DNA of 64,000 nt, taken from Galeruca laticollis. Its lineage: Eukaryota > Arthropoda > Insecta > Coleoptera > Chrysomelidae. The notes under the pieces are model-generated. The model worked only from the letters and a program-made list of their open reading frames with translations. It searched no databases and was not told the DNA's origin. The translations under genes and the position numbers were made by a program. Positions 1-11,730 of the stretch are shown here, piece by piece; position 1 is the first letter of the stretch; every line of letters begins with the position of its first letter. The stretch covers positions 25,241,926 to 25,305,925 of the forward strand of contig OY998177.1 in NCBI GenBank assembly GCA_963921935.1. Direction: 5' to 3'.

Positions 1-52
<52 letters not shown>
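1..52. repeat. (TA)n microsatellite
   Basis: The window opens inside a nearly uninterrupted TA dinucleotide array. It is one of six such arrays here. Its left end lies outside the window. Confidence 0.95.
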
Positions 53-55
<3 letters not shown>

Positions 56-1891
56 ACTGGTGGTTTCAATATTTATTTATTATTTTATTATTTGTGATTG
101 AATAATCATTAAACATGTATACCAACTCTATCAAAGGGTAGGGTTCAATTGCGCCATTCAAATTTACTCTAATTATTGGATTGTGAAATTAAAATGAACA
201 AACTTATGATTTCAGGAATTTTTTTAAACATAGAAATTTATAAACAGAAAATGTGTACAGATATACTACAGAAAAATAAACTACTATAACTATGGAACAA
301 TTAAAATGATTTTTTAAATAAAGGCCTTTTTTGATTTAGAGATCTCTAATATAATATTTTAAAATGGTACCTTTTATTTACTAAGTTTGTATCCACTTCA
401 AACTAATCTTCACTATCAATTTCTTTTTGTTGTACTGTCCAAAATATTATTTAAAAGCTCTTCCTAAATTTCACACGCAATGCCTTGATTTCTTTCCCAA
501 GATATCTATCCTTTAACCGGATATACAATTATCTTCTCTCTTCTTCTGGTGATTATAAAATTTGTTTAAATTTCCATGTTTATCAAATATAAACGTGTTT
601 TATCGTCCTTGTAGAAATAAATTACAATATCCCTTGCCTCTTTTTTTGACGTTTTTAAATCAGAATAACTTTTCTCTCCTGTATATTGCAATTATCTTCA
701 AATTATTATTATTATTATAAAATTGGTTTAAATTTCTTTCTACTGTACTTTGAATATCAACTTTTTGTATCGTTCTTATTGACGAGATCAATTATAATAC
801 GACTTTCAACTTTGACATTTTCAAAATCCAACTGACTTTTTTGATTTCCATCATGATCTATCTCGTTGCAGGTTGCTATCGAAACTTCTCTATATCGTAT
901 GAATTGTATAGATATTGTGTGATTAACGACGATTCGCTGTTTATATTACAATAAACCATGAATTTTTAAGCCGTATATGAAACATGAAAATGACATTTTT
1001 GTATTAGAAATTAACATCTATAGAGATGAAGATTTTTATACATATAAATATTAACATAACTTATTTACTATTTATTAAAATTCCTGAAATCCCTTGCATA
1101 AAATAACCTAATTACTAACTATATAAAAATTTGACGCGTTTCTTTTAAATTATTTTGAATTTCATTCTAATTTCAACGGATGCTTTTGAAATTACATCAT
1201 GTACTGCATTATTAATTTCAATTTCTGTTGTATCTGAATCAGATTTCAATATTTTCGATTCTGATGGTTTCATCTTCACTTGTACATAAAATGTTAAAGT
1301 AATTGCACGTTTTCTACAAGTCAAAGGCCTGGTAGCAATGGTTGATTCGTAGAATAGTTGCCTTTCATTTTCCCTTGGGATAATAGTTATTGTTATTATG
1401 GGCTGAAAACTCTTGCTGGTAACAAGGTAAGAAAGATAAGTTTGTATATAGTCTCCATGTCCTAGTTTTTATGGTTTTTGTGTTTTACACAAGTTTTTAC
1501 TGGATTTTTTTATGAAACTTTATGTTTTCGAATGTCAAGTCTGCATCATTGGAATTTTTATGAAGATGGATCAGTGATCGATAAAATCATATGTTCTCCG
1601 CTGATATGATAGCAAAGGCATTCATTTCTGGCATGGATGTTAACCTAAAGAAAGAAAAATATCATCTGAATGCGACTTTGTAACGTGATGTGTAGGAGAA
1701 CAATACTCATGGTTTCTTTCAATCTTTGATCTTATTCTGTTATGGGGTGGATGGTCATGAAGCTCGAGTTATATAATTGCTGTTAGCAAGATGGCCGATA
1801 TTTAGTTTCCAGAAGTAGGAAAAAATCTGGCATTTAAAATAGTTATACTATTAATCCTTATTAAATTGAATACAACCAAATGAAACTGCTT

Positions 1892-1892
<1 letters not shown>
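53..1892. other. AT-rich intergenic DNA, no gene seen
   Basis: About 1.8 kb of very AT-rich sequence with no long open frame on either strand and no recognisable protein, RNA or terminal-repeat motif. Confidence 0.6.

Positions 1893-1928
<36 letters not shown>
1893..1928. repeat. (TA)n microsatellite at the left edge of PLE-A
   Basis: A pure TA run that passes directly into the end of the Penelope-like element. A second TA array sits just beyond the opposite end (5600-5642), so the element probably landed in, or ends in, TA repeats. Confidence 0.9.
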
Positions 1929-1931
<3 letters not shown>

Positions 1932-1984
1932 TTTTTTTCCATTTTTCGTGGGCATCAGGTTAATAGTAAACACAGTATCAGTTT

Positions 1985-2041
1985 ATGTTTTAATTTGACG
2001 TTTCGCTCCCTCAATTTGGAGCATTTTCAAAAACTTCACAT
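1985..2041 (-). ncRNA. Hammerhead-ribozyme-like fold in PLE-A left arm (core degenerate)
   Basis: On the minus strand: a split stem I (ATGT with ACAT, and TTT with AAA, around an internal loop), stem II GCTCC/GGAGC, then GAAA and a minimal stem III giving GAAACGTC. This is the layout of type I hammerheads known from Penelope elements. The strand that should read CUGANGA reads TTGAAAA, so C3 and G8 are lost and self-cleavage is not expected. Confidence 0.5.
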
Positions 2042-2219
2042 ATCGATGTTTTACAATAAAATGAACAAGTTTAAACGATTAAAATTGAATGTAGACATAC
2101 AGGTGATAAAAACTGGTAGTCAATAAAATAATTTCATAAACAAATAAAATCGAAAGTACATGCTTCAGAAACAATTCATTTACAGTATACAAGGGACAGT
2201 TAAATAGTTGATGTTATTA

Positions 2220-4459
2220 TTATAATAAATTATAATATATCTGGCTTAGATTTTTGATATCTTGTTTATCGTTTACTACATTGTTCTCTTTTTTTATATG
2301 TATCATTTCTTTTATTGTTAGTTTTTTGTAATTAGAGTCTTGGTTTATTATTTTAGTATTATTAAAGTCGAATTTATGTTTTTCATTTTTCTCATGTTTA
2401 TGAAGTGCAGTGGAGGCGTTTTTTGTATATTTATGGCCATTGAGTCTATTTTCAAGGTGTTGGGTTGTCATACCTATATATTTTTTAGGACAGTCTAAAC
2501 ATGGTATTGAGTATATGACGTTAGATTTTTTTGACGTATTTATTTGACTTTTTAATTTTGAGAACAATGGTGATAGATTGTTTTGTGCCCTATGACAAAC
2601 TTTTATGTTGTGTTTAGATAATATATAATTTAGTTTTTCCGATAGTTGATTTGTATATGGCATTGCGATGTATGTATGAGGGGGTAGTGTATTGGTTTGT
2701 GTTGAATGGGATTGATTATTGTAATATTTATGTGTACGTTGTTTAATAATTCTGTCAATATGTTTGGATGGATAGTGATTGTTTTGTAATATAGTTTTGG
2801 TTTGATATAGAATCTCTGGACGATATTCAGGTGATGTAAGTGTGATTGCTCTATCTACTAATCCTATGATTACGCTGTTTTTTTGGGAATTAGGATGGTG
2901 GGAGTGGTAATTCAAGTAGCGACCGGATGATGTTTCTTTAAAAAAATGTTTTGTTGTAATTTTATTATCTCCAGTCTTAATAAGTGTCATGTCCAGAAAA
3001 TTTATGGTATTGTTTTGTTCTGTTTCTATTGTGAATTGAAGCTTAGGATTAAAACCATTGAAAGCAGCCAATATATGATTTATTTCATCGGATGGAACGG
3101 CAGCTAAGCAATCATCAACGTATCTTTTAAAAAATAATATATTGCAATTTATTTGGTTTAGGACATTTTCTTCTAGATATTCCATTACAATTTGTGCGAG
3201 GGTTGATGAAATTGGTGAACCCATAGTGCACCTGTTGAGTTGTATAAAAAATATTTTTTATATTGAAAAAAATTATTATTTTGGATTAGCATTATTCCTT
3301 CTATGAATTCTTCATATGTGAGAGTTGTGTGTTCTTTTAATAATCTCCATTTATGTTTTAATATATGGGTTATTAGTTCGTTAGGAATGTTGGTATACAT
3401 TGAGACTACGTCTAGAGAAATAATGCTATAATTGTTTGGTATTTCAACAGTGTCTAAAAAATGTTTAAGTGTAAACGAATCTTTTACGTAGAATTCATTC
3501 TTGTTGATTATTTGTGTGAGACAGTTTGACAAATATTTAGACAGTTTGTAAAAGGGGGATTGCACGTAAGAAACTATTGGCCGTAATGGTATGTTAGGTT
3601 TATGTAATTTAGGTAAACCGTAAATTCTTGGTGGTATGGCGTTATGTGTTTGTAATTGCTTAGCTTCCGTTGCACCAATTGAATGATTATCCAAAAGTTT
3701 TTTAACAAATTTATTATTTTTTTCTTGAAACGACTTTGTTTGATCAGATTTTATTTTTTTATATACATTTGTATTATTTAATATTTCATTTATTTTTGTG
3801 TCATAATCTGTAGTGTTCATTATGACAGTTTTATTACTTTTGTCAGGTTGTAGTACCGTGATTTGAGGGTTATTTTTAATAAAATGTTTGGTTTTTTTTA
3901 TTTTTTTTGTAAATCTTTCTGTATTTTATTGTTGGTTTTACCTTTGTAATGACGGAGTTTAGTTTTGTGGTTAGTGATAGCATTAACAGCTTCGGCTCTG
4001 ATAATATTTTGTGTGTGTTCAGGTTGATTTGTAATCGCGGTTTCAATGCATGCAATATATTCTGTGCAAGGTAGCTCATTTTCGGTGTTGTAAGGAATCG
4101 CAAAATTTTTACCTAGTGCTAACACATCTGCTATATCGGCGGGTATATCTGTATTTGATAGATTTTCAATCCATTTTGTTGTGTTAATTTCAAAATCATT
4201 GCGTGTGGTTTGTGTAATTAACTTATTAAGTTTGTTTTTATTTTTTTCTTTAATTTTATTAAATTGTTTTTCATATTTATCTCTCTCCAAATTCAAAAAT
4301 CGTTCAAGAATATTCTCAGGAATAATATTAGTTATTTTATTAATTTCGTTTGTGATTAACGAATTCAATAGTTTTATGTTTTGTATTGTATCAGAAATAC
4401 TTAAATTTATAATTTTTAATTTAGTATTATTTATAATATTGTTGAATTTGTTTCTGAGG
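2220..4459 (-). pseudogene. PLE-A reverse transcriptase / GIY-YIG endonuclease (frameshifted)
   Basis: Reading leftward on the minus strand. 4459-3898 is a lysine/asparagine-rich N-terminal domain. 3820-3225 holds the Penelope RT N-terminal part, with the typical YGLPKLHKP and LRPIVSYVQSP stretches and motif A (SLDVVSMYTNIP). 3224-2220 holds MGSPISSTLAQ, the catalytic YVDD box, a connector, and the GIY-YIG domain starting IPCLDCPKKYIGMT followed by LENRLNGHK. The enzyme would nick the target and reverse-transcribe its own RNA. Two frameshifts break it: one in the A-rich tract near 3890, and one of a single base near 3228 just before MGSPIS. The true N-terminus is missing because the inverted second copy joins at 4460. 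The catalytic motifs themselves are intact. Confidence 0.9.
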
Positions 4460-5278
4460 CAATTCACAATAGAAACAGAACAAAACAATACCATAAATTT
4501 TCTGGACATGACACTTATCAAGACTGGAGATAATAAAATTACAACAAAACATTTTTTTAAAGAAACATCATCCGGTCGCTACTTGAATTACCACTCCCAC
4601 CATCCTAATTCCCAAAAAAACAGCGTAATCATAGGATTAGTAGATAGAGCAATCACACTTACATCACCTGAATATCGTCCAGAGATTCTATATCAAACCA
4701 AAACTATATTACAAAACAATCACTATCCATCCAAACATATTGACAGAATTATTAAACAACGTACACATAAATATTACAATAATCAATCCCATTCAACACA
4801 AACCAATACACTACCCCCTCATACATACATCGCAATGCCATATACAAATCAACTATCGGAAAAACTAAATTATATATTATCTAAACACAACATAAAAGTT
4901 TGTCATAGGGCACAAAACAATCTATCACCATTGTTCTCAAAATTAAAAAGTCAAATAAATACGTCAAAAAAATCTAACGTCATATACTCAATACCATGTT
5001 TAGACTGTCCTAAAAAATATATAGGTATGACAACCCAACACCTTGAAAATAGACTCAATGGCCATAAATATACAAAAAACGCCTCCACTGCAATTCATAA
5101 ACATGAGAAAAATGAAAAATATAAATTCGACTTTAATAATACTAAAATAATAAACCAAGACTCTAATTACAAAAAACTAACAATAAAAGAAATGATACAT
5201 ATAAAAAAAGAGAACAATGTAGTAAACGATAAACAAGATATCAAAAATCTATGCCAGATATATTATAATTTATTATAA
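4460..5278 (+). pseudogene. PLE-A inverted partial copy: RT tail plus GIY-YIG domain
   Basis: Inverted duplicate of the C-terminal part of the minus-strand gene, starting at the FTIETEQNNTINF region and including the full GIY-YIG domain to the same stop. It differs from the other arm by only a few residues (for example a Leu to Ile change after the endonuclease, and Ser to Cys near the end). An open frame begins upstream at 4181, but that part is antisense to the N-terminal domain of the main copy and is accidental. This fragment lacks the RT catalytic core and cannot act alone. Confidence 0.85.
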
Positions 5279-5456
5279 TAATAACATCAACTATTTAACT
5301 GTCCCTTGTATACTGTAAATGAATTGTTTCTGAAGCATGTACTTTCGATTTTATTTGTTTATGAAATTATTTTATTGACTACCAGTTTTTATCACCTGTA
5401 TGTCTACATTCAATTTTAATCGTTTAAACTTGTTCATTTTATTGTAAAACATCGAT

Positions 5457-5513
5457 ATGTGAAGTTTTTGAAAATGCTCCAAATTGAGGGAGCGAAACGT
5501 CAAATTAAAACAT
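5457..5513 (+). ncRNA. Hammerhead-ribozyme-like fold in PLE-A right arm (core degenerate)
   Basis: The same motif as in the left arm, on the plus strand, with the same TTGAAAA in place of the conserved core. Both arms share the substitutions, so the defect predates the inverted duplication. Confidence 0.5.
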
Positions 5514-5598
5514 AAACTGATACTGTGTTTACTATTAACCTGATGCCCACGAAAAATGGAAAAAAAATTTATATATAAAGGTTAAAGAAAATCAAATA

Positions 5599-5599
<1 letters not shown>

Positions 5600-5642
<43 letters not shown>
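5600..5642. repeat. (TA)n microsatellite at the right edge of PLE-A
   Basis: A TA array about 24 bp beyond the right end of the Penelope element, mirroring the array on the left side. Confidence 0.9.
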
Positions 5643-5645
<3 letters not shown>

Positions 5646-6227
5646 CCATTTTTCACTGGTCGTTACCGTCAACTGTCAACTGCAACTACTGACACATGCC
5701 CATGGAACAGAAAGAGCGTTTGAACAAAAATCAATAATCATAGAATATTCTTAGAACTATTTGATTCGAATATTCTAAAAATAATAATCTGAGGATATTC
5801 CAACTGGACTTACATTGAATATTTGATTTAGGTGTACCCACAGATATTCTAGATATCCCCAGAATAACTCTATGATATTTGGATATATATCTTCCAAATC
5901 GAAGACTGTCAGAACATCCCATGGATATCTGGTGCTATCTGGGCAGTGGTTTACAACAAGGAAAATACTTGAACGCAATGATATTAAGTGAAATGAATGC
6001 AAATATAGGCAAATAGGTTTGAAATCAACTATTGTGTTTAAGAAATGAATATCTGGGTATTGTTTGTATATAATCAATCCTACAGGCTTATTAATGTAAT
6101 ATGAGTGTACATAATAATAATTATCAAATAAAATAACTTTGTTAATAAAAATATAAGACGTCAATCAAGTAGTTTCTTATAGTTGCATAATTTATGCAAA
6201 AAAGTATTTCATGTGTAATGTTTATGA
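5643..6227. other. Non-coding; cluster of GAATATTC-like palindromes
   Basis: No gene seen. Between about 5740 and 5940 the sequence is built of degenerate GAATATTC / GGATATCC palindromes at short spacing, resembling the cluster at 50680-51060. Short open frames here are low-complexity and match nothing I recognise. Confidence 0.45.
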
Positions 6228-6395
6228 CGATTAGTTACCATTCTACGCGGGTTATTTCTCAGCCCTGATTCAATAGCCTGCGCATAAAATGTTTTTAGAG
6301 GAAACATAAATCCTAGATCCATTGGCTGCATTTTATGTGTTGGAGTGGGGTGGTAAGCAATCAATTGAAACTATGCTATGCTTTTAAATATACAA
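6228..6395 (-). pseudogene. pogo/Tigger-like transposase (DDE_1) fragment, inverted exon
   Basis: On the minus strand 6356-6228 translates to a stretch containing HKMQPMDLGFMFPLKTFYAQ followed by LRNNPRRMVT. This is the conserved segment of pogo/Tigger-type DDE_1 transposases just after the second catalytic block (family consensus PPHTSH-QPLD-FF-PLK). A frameshift separates the upstream CLPPH from it. The next part of the same protein lies 125 bp away on the opposite strand (6521-7179), so the two pieces have been rearranged relative to each other. Confidence 0.65.
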
Positions 6396-6520
6396 CAATA
6401 GCAAATGGATACAAAAAGGAGTTTATATCTTCAATCAGATCGCCGACCGACTAACAATAATTCACATTTTCTAAAAAATACAGTGATATATACAAATCAA
6501 GAATTCCTATTGTTGAACAG

Positions 6521-7179
6521 GTGGATGGTTTGCTACAGCTTATGGAAAAGCAGCAACAAATCTTAATGCTACTAGTGGATTCTTAAACAATGGATTTTGG
6601 CCTATCAATTCAGACATATTTCCTGATTATTTATTCAATCCTGCAACAGTTTCAAACATCCCACTAGAACAAGACACACTTCAAGTTATGGTTGAGCCAG
6701 GAGAAAATAACAATCATGCTCAAGTTTCCACCGAACAAGTCAACATTCCTATGTCATCAGCAGCAATTACAAATCATCCTCTTATTCGCCTCCAAGAATT
6801 TTCTCCTCTGCCATCCACTTCAGGTGTGCAACAAAGGTCTGAGAAAAGAAAATAGGTAAACTGAGGATACAACAATTCTTACGAGAACTCCTATGATTGA
6901 GGAGATAACAGCCAAAGTCATTGAGAAACACGCTGTAGAATCTCGTCGAGCTGAAAAACGTGCAAAGAAGAGCCTATCATCTGATCTACAACTAGCCGAA
7001 ACGGAAACAGAAAGTTGATGATAACGACGAGTATCCCCCATGTTTATACTGCAATAGTTTATATTACGAGTCGAGGTCAAAGGAACTCTGGATTCGGTGC
7101 CAAAGGTGCTCCAGTTGAGTACATTGTGACTGTGCTGGGGTTTAAAAATCTCGCAAAATATATTTGCGAACTGTGTTGA
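6521..7179 (+). pseudogene. pogo-like transposase C-terminal exon with a Cys-rich tail
   Basis: Follows an acceptor-like TTGAACAG. The frame begins GWFATAYGKAATNLNATSGF then GFWPINSDIFPDYLF, a diagnostic C-terminal segment of insect pogo/Tigger-like transposases. After a Ser/Pro-rich linker and a basic helix, a frameshift near 7015 leads into a zinc-binding tail (CLYCNSLYYESRSKELWIRC, then CQRC, HCDC and KYICELC) ending at 7179. A TGA replaces the Trp expected after CSS, and another stop follows CDCAGV. The catalytic core is absent, so this is a dead remnant. The large minus-strand frame over 6820-7248 is only its shadow. Confidence 0.7.
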
Positions 7180-7785
7180 ATTATTATATGCTATTCTACC
7201 CAAATGTTTATGTGTCATTTTACTCAAATGAACTTGGGGAAAATACATATTTGCTATATTTTTGTTAATTTATTTTTAAGTCATAGAAGGAATAATCTTT
7301 TGTTTCTCTTAGTAACAAGTTGTTTGGTTAAGCAAAGTTAATATGTACAAAAATAAATGTGTTACAAACGAAAAACAAAGTGGTATGTCATTTTAGGCCA
7401 GATTTCCCTACCCTGACCGAGTAATTTTCATTTTTTAAGTAAGAGGTTACTTAAACTTAACAGTTTGCAATTCTTGAAGGTGAAAGTCTAATGACAAACA
7501 ACTTACGGATCCCTCATCCCAACTATGAAATGTAAAGTTAACAATACCTATGACTCATACAAGTAAGATATATATTAATCGTAACAATTAATCGACTGAT
7601 TATAATGCTTGCTCGTGTTAATATATGAATTACTTATATTTGACCACAAATTATAATGCTTATTGAACTTTTGAACTTAATATATTAACTATTATTTTTA
7701 TATTCAACCAGAAAATACCAATTATATGATTAATTACTAATAAATAAGGTAAATTTGGTTCAACTCAATTGCCATAAAATAAATA

Positions 7786-7789
<4 letters not shown>

Positions 7790-7847
<58 letters not shown>
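7790..7847. repeat. (TA)n microsatellite
   Basis: About 58 bp of pure TA repeats. Confidence 0.95.
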
Positions 7848-7850
<3 letters not shown>

Positions 7851-9698
7851 GTGAAATATTAATAACAGGAAAATGAGCAAATAAAATTTTGTATATAAAT
7901 GCCCATTTGCAACTAAAAAAGAATTATAATGCTCATAGTTACATGATATTTAAATTCATGAAAAACAATATTGATAAACGAAACTATTAACACATAGTTG
8001 TGTGTTGCACACACGTGAGTCAATTATAAAGAGATACTATTCATTCGTAACATAAATTTTAAAATAAAAACCAACTTCTATAATTGTATTTTCCCGATTG
8101 CTATAACTTTTGACAAACCCTGTATACGATAAAGTATTTTTTTTAACGACGATTAAAAAAGCAAATAGACATGAATAGTATTATATATAAAGTGACAGTT
8201 TTATCAATATTTAGATTAAGTGTAAATAAAGTGACATTAGTGCAATCGCGGAGGTATTTTCGAACGGAGTGAATAATTGAAAAAGAACAAGACGCGGATA
8301 AATAGTTTTTTTAAAAACAATAACTGTTTACAAGTTAACAAAAGAGGATCGAAAAAAAAAGAAGGAGGTTGTTGATTGTTGAGCGTCGAGAGAGGGTTGT
8401 TAGGTTGAAAAGGTGGTATGGAATGATGTGAGAACGAGAATAAAATAATACAATTAAGTTAAAAAAAATCATAATTAAAGGACAACATTTTGACTAAATA
8501 CTGTGACAACGTCATTGGCAATAAATGGAATGATCCAGTTTCCAATAACTGAATATCAAATAAAAAAAAACTTTTCAATAATCGTCTACTAGAATTTGGT
8601 AAGATAATTTAATTTTTACCTAATTTGTTCCTGGCTATTTGGTTACGTTTTCCTCGTAGCAGAAATTACTTACATTGAAAGTAATCTGAATATGATGAAC
8701 TTTTAACTCCTCGTCGAATAGAAAAGCTGATACATTTTGTTCATCACAAGTTTCATTGAACTGAAATGAGTGGAAACACAAGACATTTCTTATCTTCAAG
8801 CTCTTGAATTTCTGTATATATTCACAAACATTTGGTTTCTGGAATTATTATTTAGGTTAGGAATAATATTATGAACATATCTTTTTGAATTTACCTAGTT
8901 ATTTAAGAATAATCAATTTCCACTATCCTACTAATTCAATTTAATCCCAAAACAACGACGAAATCACTCACTGATTTTATTATTAAGGACTAAATATATT
9001 AATAAACTTTGAAAACTATTACTTCCAAACATCCATTTGCGATTCACATCCATATCTCTGGTCACATGACGACGATTCACAGCGCCAATATCATTCTTCT
9101 GGTTTAAAATACTAGAGGTGGGAAATGATTGCGGGTTAACGATGATATCATGGTTACACGGTATTTATTAGTTATTTTTAGTTATTTTATCATAATAGTT
9201 TCACTTAAAACATTTAACTATGAGAATTATATATAGATGTTTGTAAATAATTATGTAATCTGTTCTGACTTTATCGTCAGTAAGTTTTGAGGGAGAAATG
9301 TTAAAAAATACATAGAATTTTTGATTAATTAAACAAAACTACATTCAAACCTCCTTGTTTTCCTTCAAGTGTTCTCAAAACCTATCAGTTTCCTGTTACT
9401 GTTCAACGCTAGTGCCGGACACACCCCTGAGATCTTAAAAAAAAAGGAATAAAGCTTTTGGTATTAATATTTGAACTTGCATTAGGTACGAAATCGCTCT
9501 GTTTATAATAAGCAGACCATGCGAGTTCTGGCGCCCATAATAAAAAAGGAAATACAATGATTAACAAATTTAATATTCATAACAAATAATAGAAAATTCC
9601 ACAACAATATTGCAACTTGATAATAACATAATAATTAAAATAATCATCATCGCAATTTTTTTTTAAAATACAACCTGTAACTCAAATTAAAATACAGC

Positions 9699-9701
<3 letters not shown>

Positions 9702-9740
<39 letters not shown>
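9702..9740. repeat. (TA)n microsatellite
   Basis: About 39 bp of pure TA repeats. Confidence 0.95.
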
Positions 9741-9743
<3 letters not shown>

Positions 9744-10684
9744 TTCTATTCCTTAATATCAGCTATAAAAACAACTGACCTCAAATCAACCAAAAACATT
9801 GACCAAAAAAATGTCGCATTTAAATTTCTAGAACGTTACAAAACCTTTATACAAAAAACAGATCGACTTTTGATATAGGGGCGGAAGGCGTTATTACCCT
9901 AGATATACCGTTTAAGACCTACTTATGGATATATATTCCCTCTTAGACTACGTTTTTAGGTACCGCCGATAAAGAACAATTAATTAATCAAGAGACAAAG
10001 GACAAATTCGCTAGACATAGTTGAGAACAATCTGGTTAATGAAACTATTACAATTAAAAGCTTCTAGTACTTACATTATACATTCAAATGAAAGTTCAAA
10101 CTTCCTCCACAAAAAAATTTAAGATGGCTTCTATACGTTGAATTTATCAATCTCAAAAAAATGTTATTTCCACGGGTCCACAATCACCAAACAATCTTCC
10201 AAAATCTCCAGCAATACCCGGGAAATTACATGGTACCAAATGGTTCTCACCACATATAGGGTGCAACGAATATTTTCAACCAAGATGAAAAGAGAAAAAT
10301 CCAATGTGCTTTACCACTATCTCTATTAAACCAATAATGCTCGAATGACCTGCCACGCAGTTCTGGTAAAATACAGCCAGCCAATCAGAATTCCAGATGT
10401 AAAAATGTTCATTAACCACGACCCACAAAAATTATAACTATAAAACATCACCCTCGCGAGATCCCACGGGTGATGCACAACTTGGGGCGCCTTACATAGG
10501 GATGCATAAAGGATATTGTGTTTAGAGTAATATCGCAGGAACGTGCTCCAAAATAACAAAAACATTTTGCCGTATAGTTAATTAGAGAAGGTAATAAATA
10601 TTGTTTTCATGCTGCCAATGTTTACCAATTGAGACAATAAACCCAACTCTTACACCACTCACTCTAGCGTGTTGAGTGTCGGCG

Positions 10685-11664
10685 ACAAGTTCTAACCTTA
10701 CCTAAGGACGGTACCATAAGCAAACAAGAGTCTGAATCTGAGAATGCAAGCAATCTAGTTCCTGCTGAGCGTGTTGTGCTTTCATTACTGCAAACTGGTA
10801 TCAAACTGTGTGGTACACCTTCTCGGAGTGGTATTGTAATAAAAAAGTAAGGTCAAAGTTATATTTCCCAAAAGCAATAAAAACAAATGATTCGAGGGAT
10901 CTACCATCTCCCACATTTCTCTGTAAGAACTTTAGTGAATCTATATATACAAATTGCAATACTGTGAATAATTGCTCCTCTAGTTCATTTTACACCCATA
11001 CTAAAGGGAATCTAATTGACACTGCTGCAATAAGTAGTTCCTACAAGCTTCTCCCAAATTCCTCTTGTGATCAGATTTTTGAAGCTCCTTGTACAGTGGT
11101 CGATGCAAATGCTAGACGTTATCTGTTATCATCGGATGATAACATTTCTGACACACCTTCTACGAGGGGTATCAACATAAGCACGAATCTAGCTATATTA
11201 CAAGATTTACATCTAGATCTATTTAATGCGAGGAGACCAAAGAACCATTCCAGGCTTCATGAAGTGAATACTTGCCATCAGAATCAGATAGTAGCTTAGA
11301 TAAACAAGAAATTTATCCAGTATTGGCACAAAAGATAATATTTCTATAAAACAAGAATCTATAAACCAAACAAAAAAGCAGAAAGAAACGCGGAAGAAAA
11401 AGAAAGTATGAAAACCAAACAAGAGAAGAGAGAAACAAATGTTGTAACACAAATCAATGATACGTAACAGTGAATACGTTACCGTTGAACCAAAGGTTTT
11501 AGATGTTAATGCCAAAAAAAAATGCACAGAGAAGGTTGATATTAAAATAATAGTAAAGCTTTTTACGCATTTTTGGGGTATGGGAACATTTGAAGGGAGA
11601 TGTGTTCTATTAAACACATGTGTAAAAGAAATTAATAGAAAGAGGACCCACACAAAAAATTAAA
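10685..11664 (+). pseudogene. Decayed coding sequence of an unrecognised protein
   Basis: Three frames join into one plausible protein. From about 10685 a frame reads QVLTLPKDGTISKQESESEN and stays open to about 10850. An adjoining frame continues to 11299 (Ser/Asn-rich, no domain seen). A third frame has EYLPSESDSSLDKQEIYP around 11270-11330, a lysine-rich basic stretch, then YVTV and KVLDVNAKKKCTEKVDIKI with FWGMGTFEGRCVLL to 11663. The acidic/Ser N-part, basic middle and CxxxC-type patch recall an uncharacterised protein family that is abundant in insect genomes and often associated with transposons. That link is from memory and weak. At least three frameshifts and one stop make it a pseudogene. 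Minus-strand frames here are shadows. Confidence 0.4.
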
Positions 11665-11730
11665 AGTTTAGAAGATCATAAACGCGGATATACTTCATTG
11701 AAGATATACAAGTTTGCAACGGGACATTGC

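Larger units (their letters stand above)
1921..5576 (-). mobile_element. Penelope-like element PLE-A with 1.1 kb inverted terminal arms
   Basis: A retroelement of the Penelope class. The main copy is on the minus strand and runs from an N-terminal domain through reverse transcriptase to a GIY-YIG endonuclease. Positions 1921-3038 and 4460-5576 are near-identical inverted copies of each other (about 1117 bp each), covering the GIY-YIG coding region and the 3' untranslated region. The 1421 bp between them holds the RT core and N-terminal domain once. This fits the known Penelope habit of a truncated second copy joined to the 5' end, here inverted. Both outer ends read through AAATTTTTTTTCC into TA repeats, so a target-site duplication cannot be read. 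The copy is young, since the arms hardly differ, but its coding frame is broken. Confidence 0.9.
7180..10684. other. Long AT-rich stretch, no gene recognised
   Basis: About 3.5 kb without a supported gene. It contains two TA arrays (listed separately). Small open frames around 10138-10565 overlap on both strands and have no recognisable domain. I see no terminal repeats or RNA genes. Confidence 0.5.

Noticed and set aside
4181..4460. Hydrophobic N-terminal extension of the plus-strand PLE-A frame, resembling membrane segments
   Set aside because: It is the antisense of the PLE-A N-terminal domain; the Leu/Ile/Phe-rich look comes from complementing a Lys/Asn-rich, AT-rich gene.
6820..7248. 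142-codon minus-strand frame
   Set aside because: Shadow of the pogo-like C-terminal exon on the plus strand, whose translation matches a known family.
10138..10565. Overlapping short frames on both strands
   Set aside because: No domain, no splice or start context, and length expected by chance.
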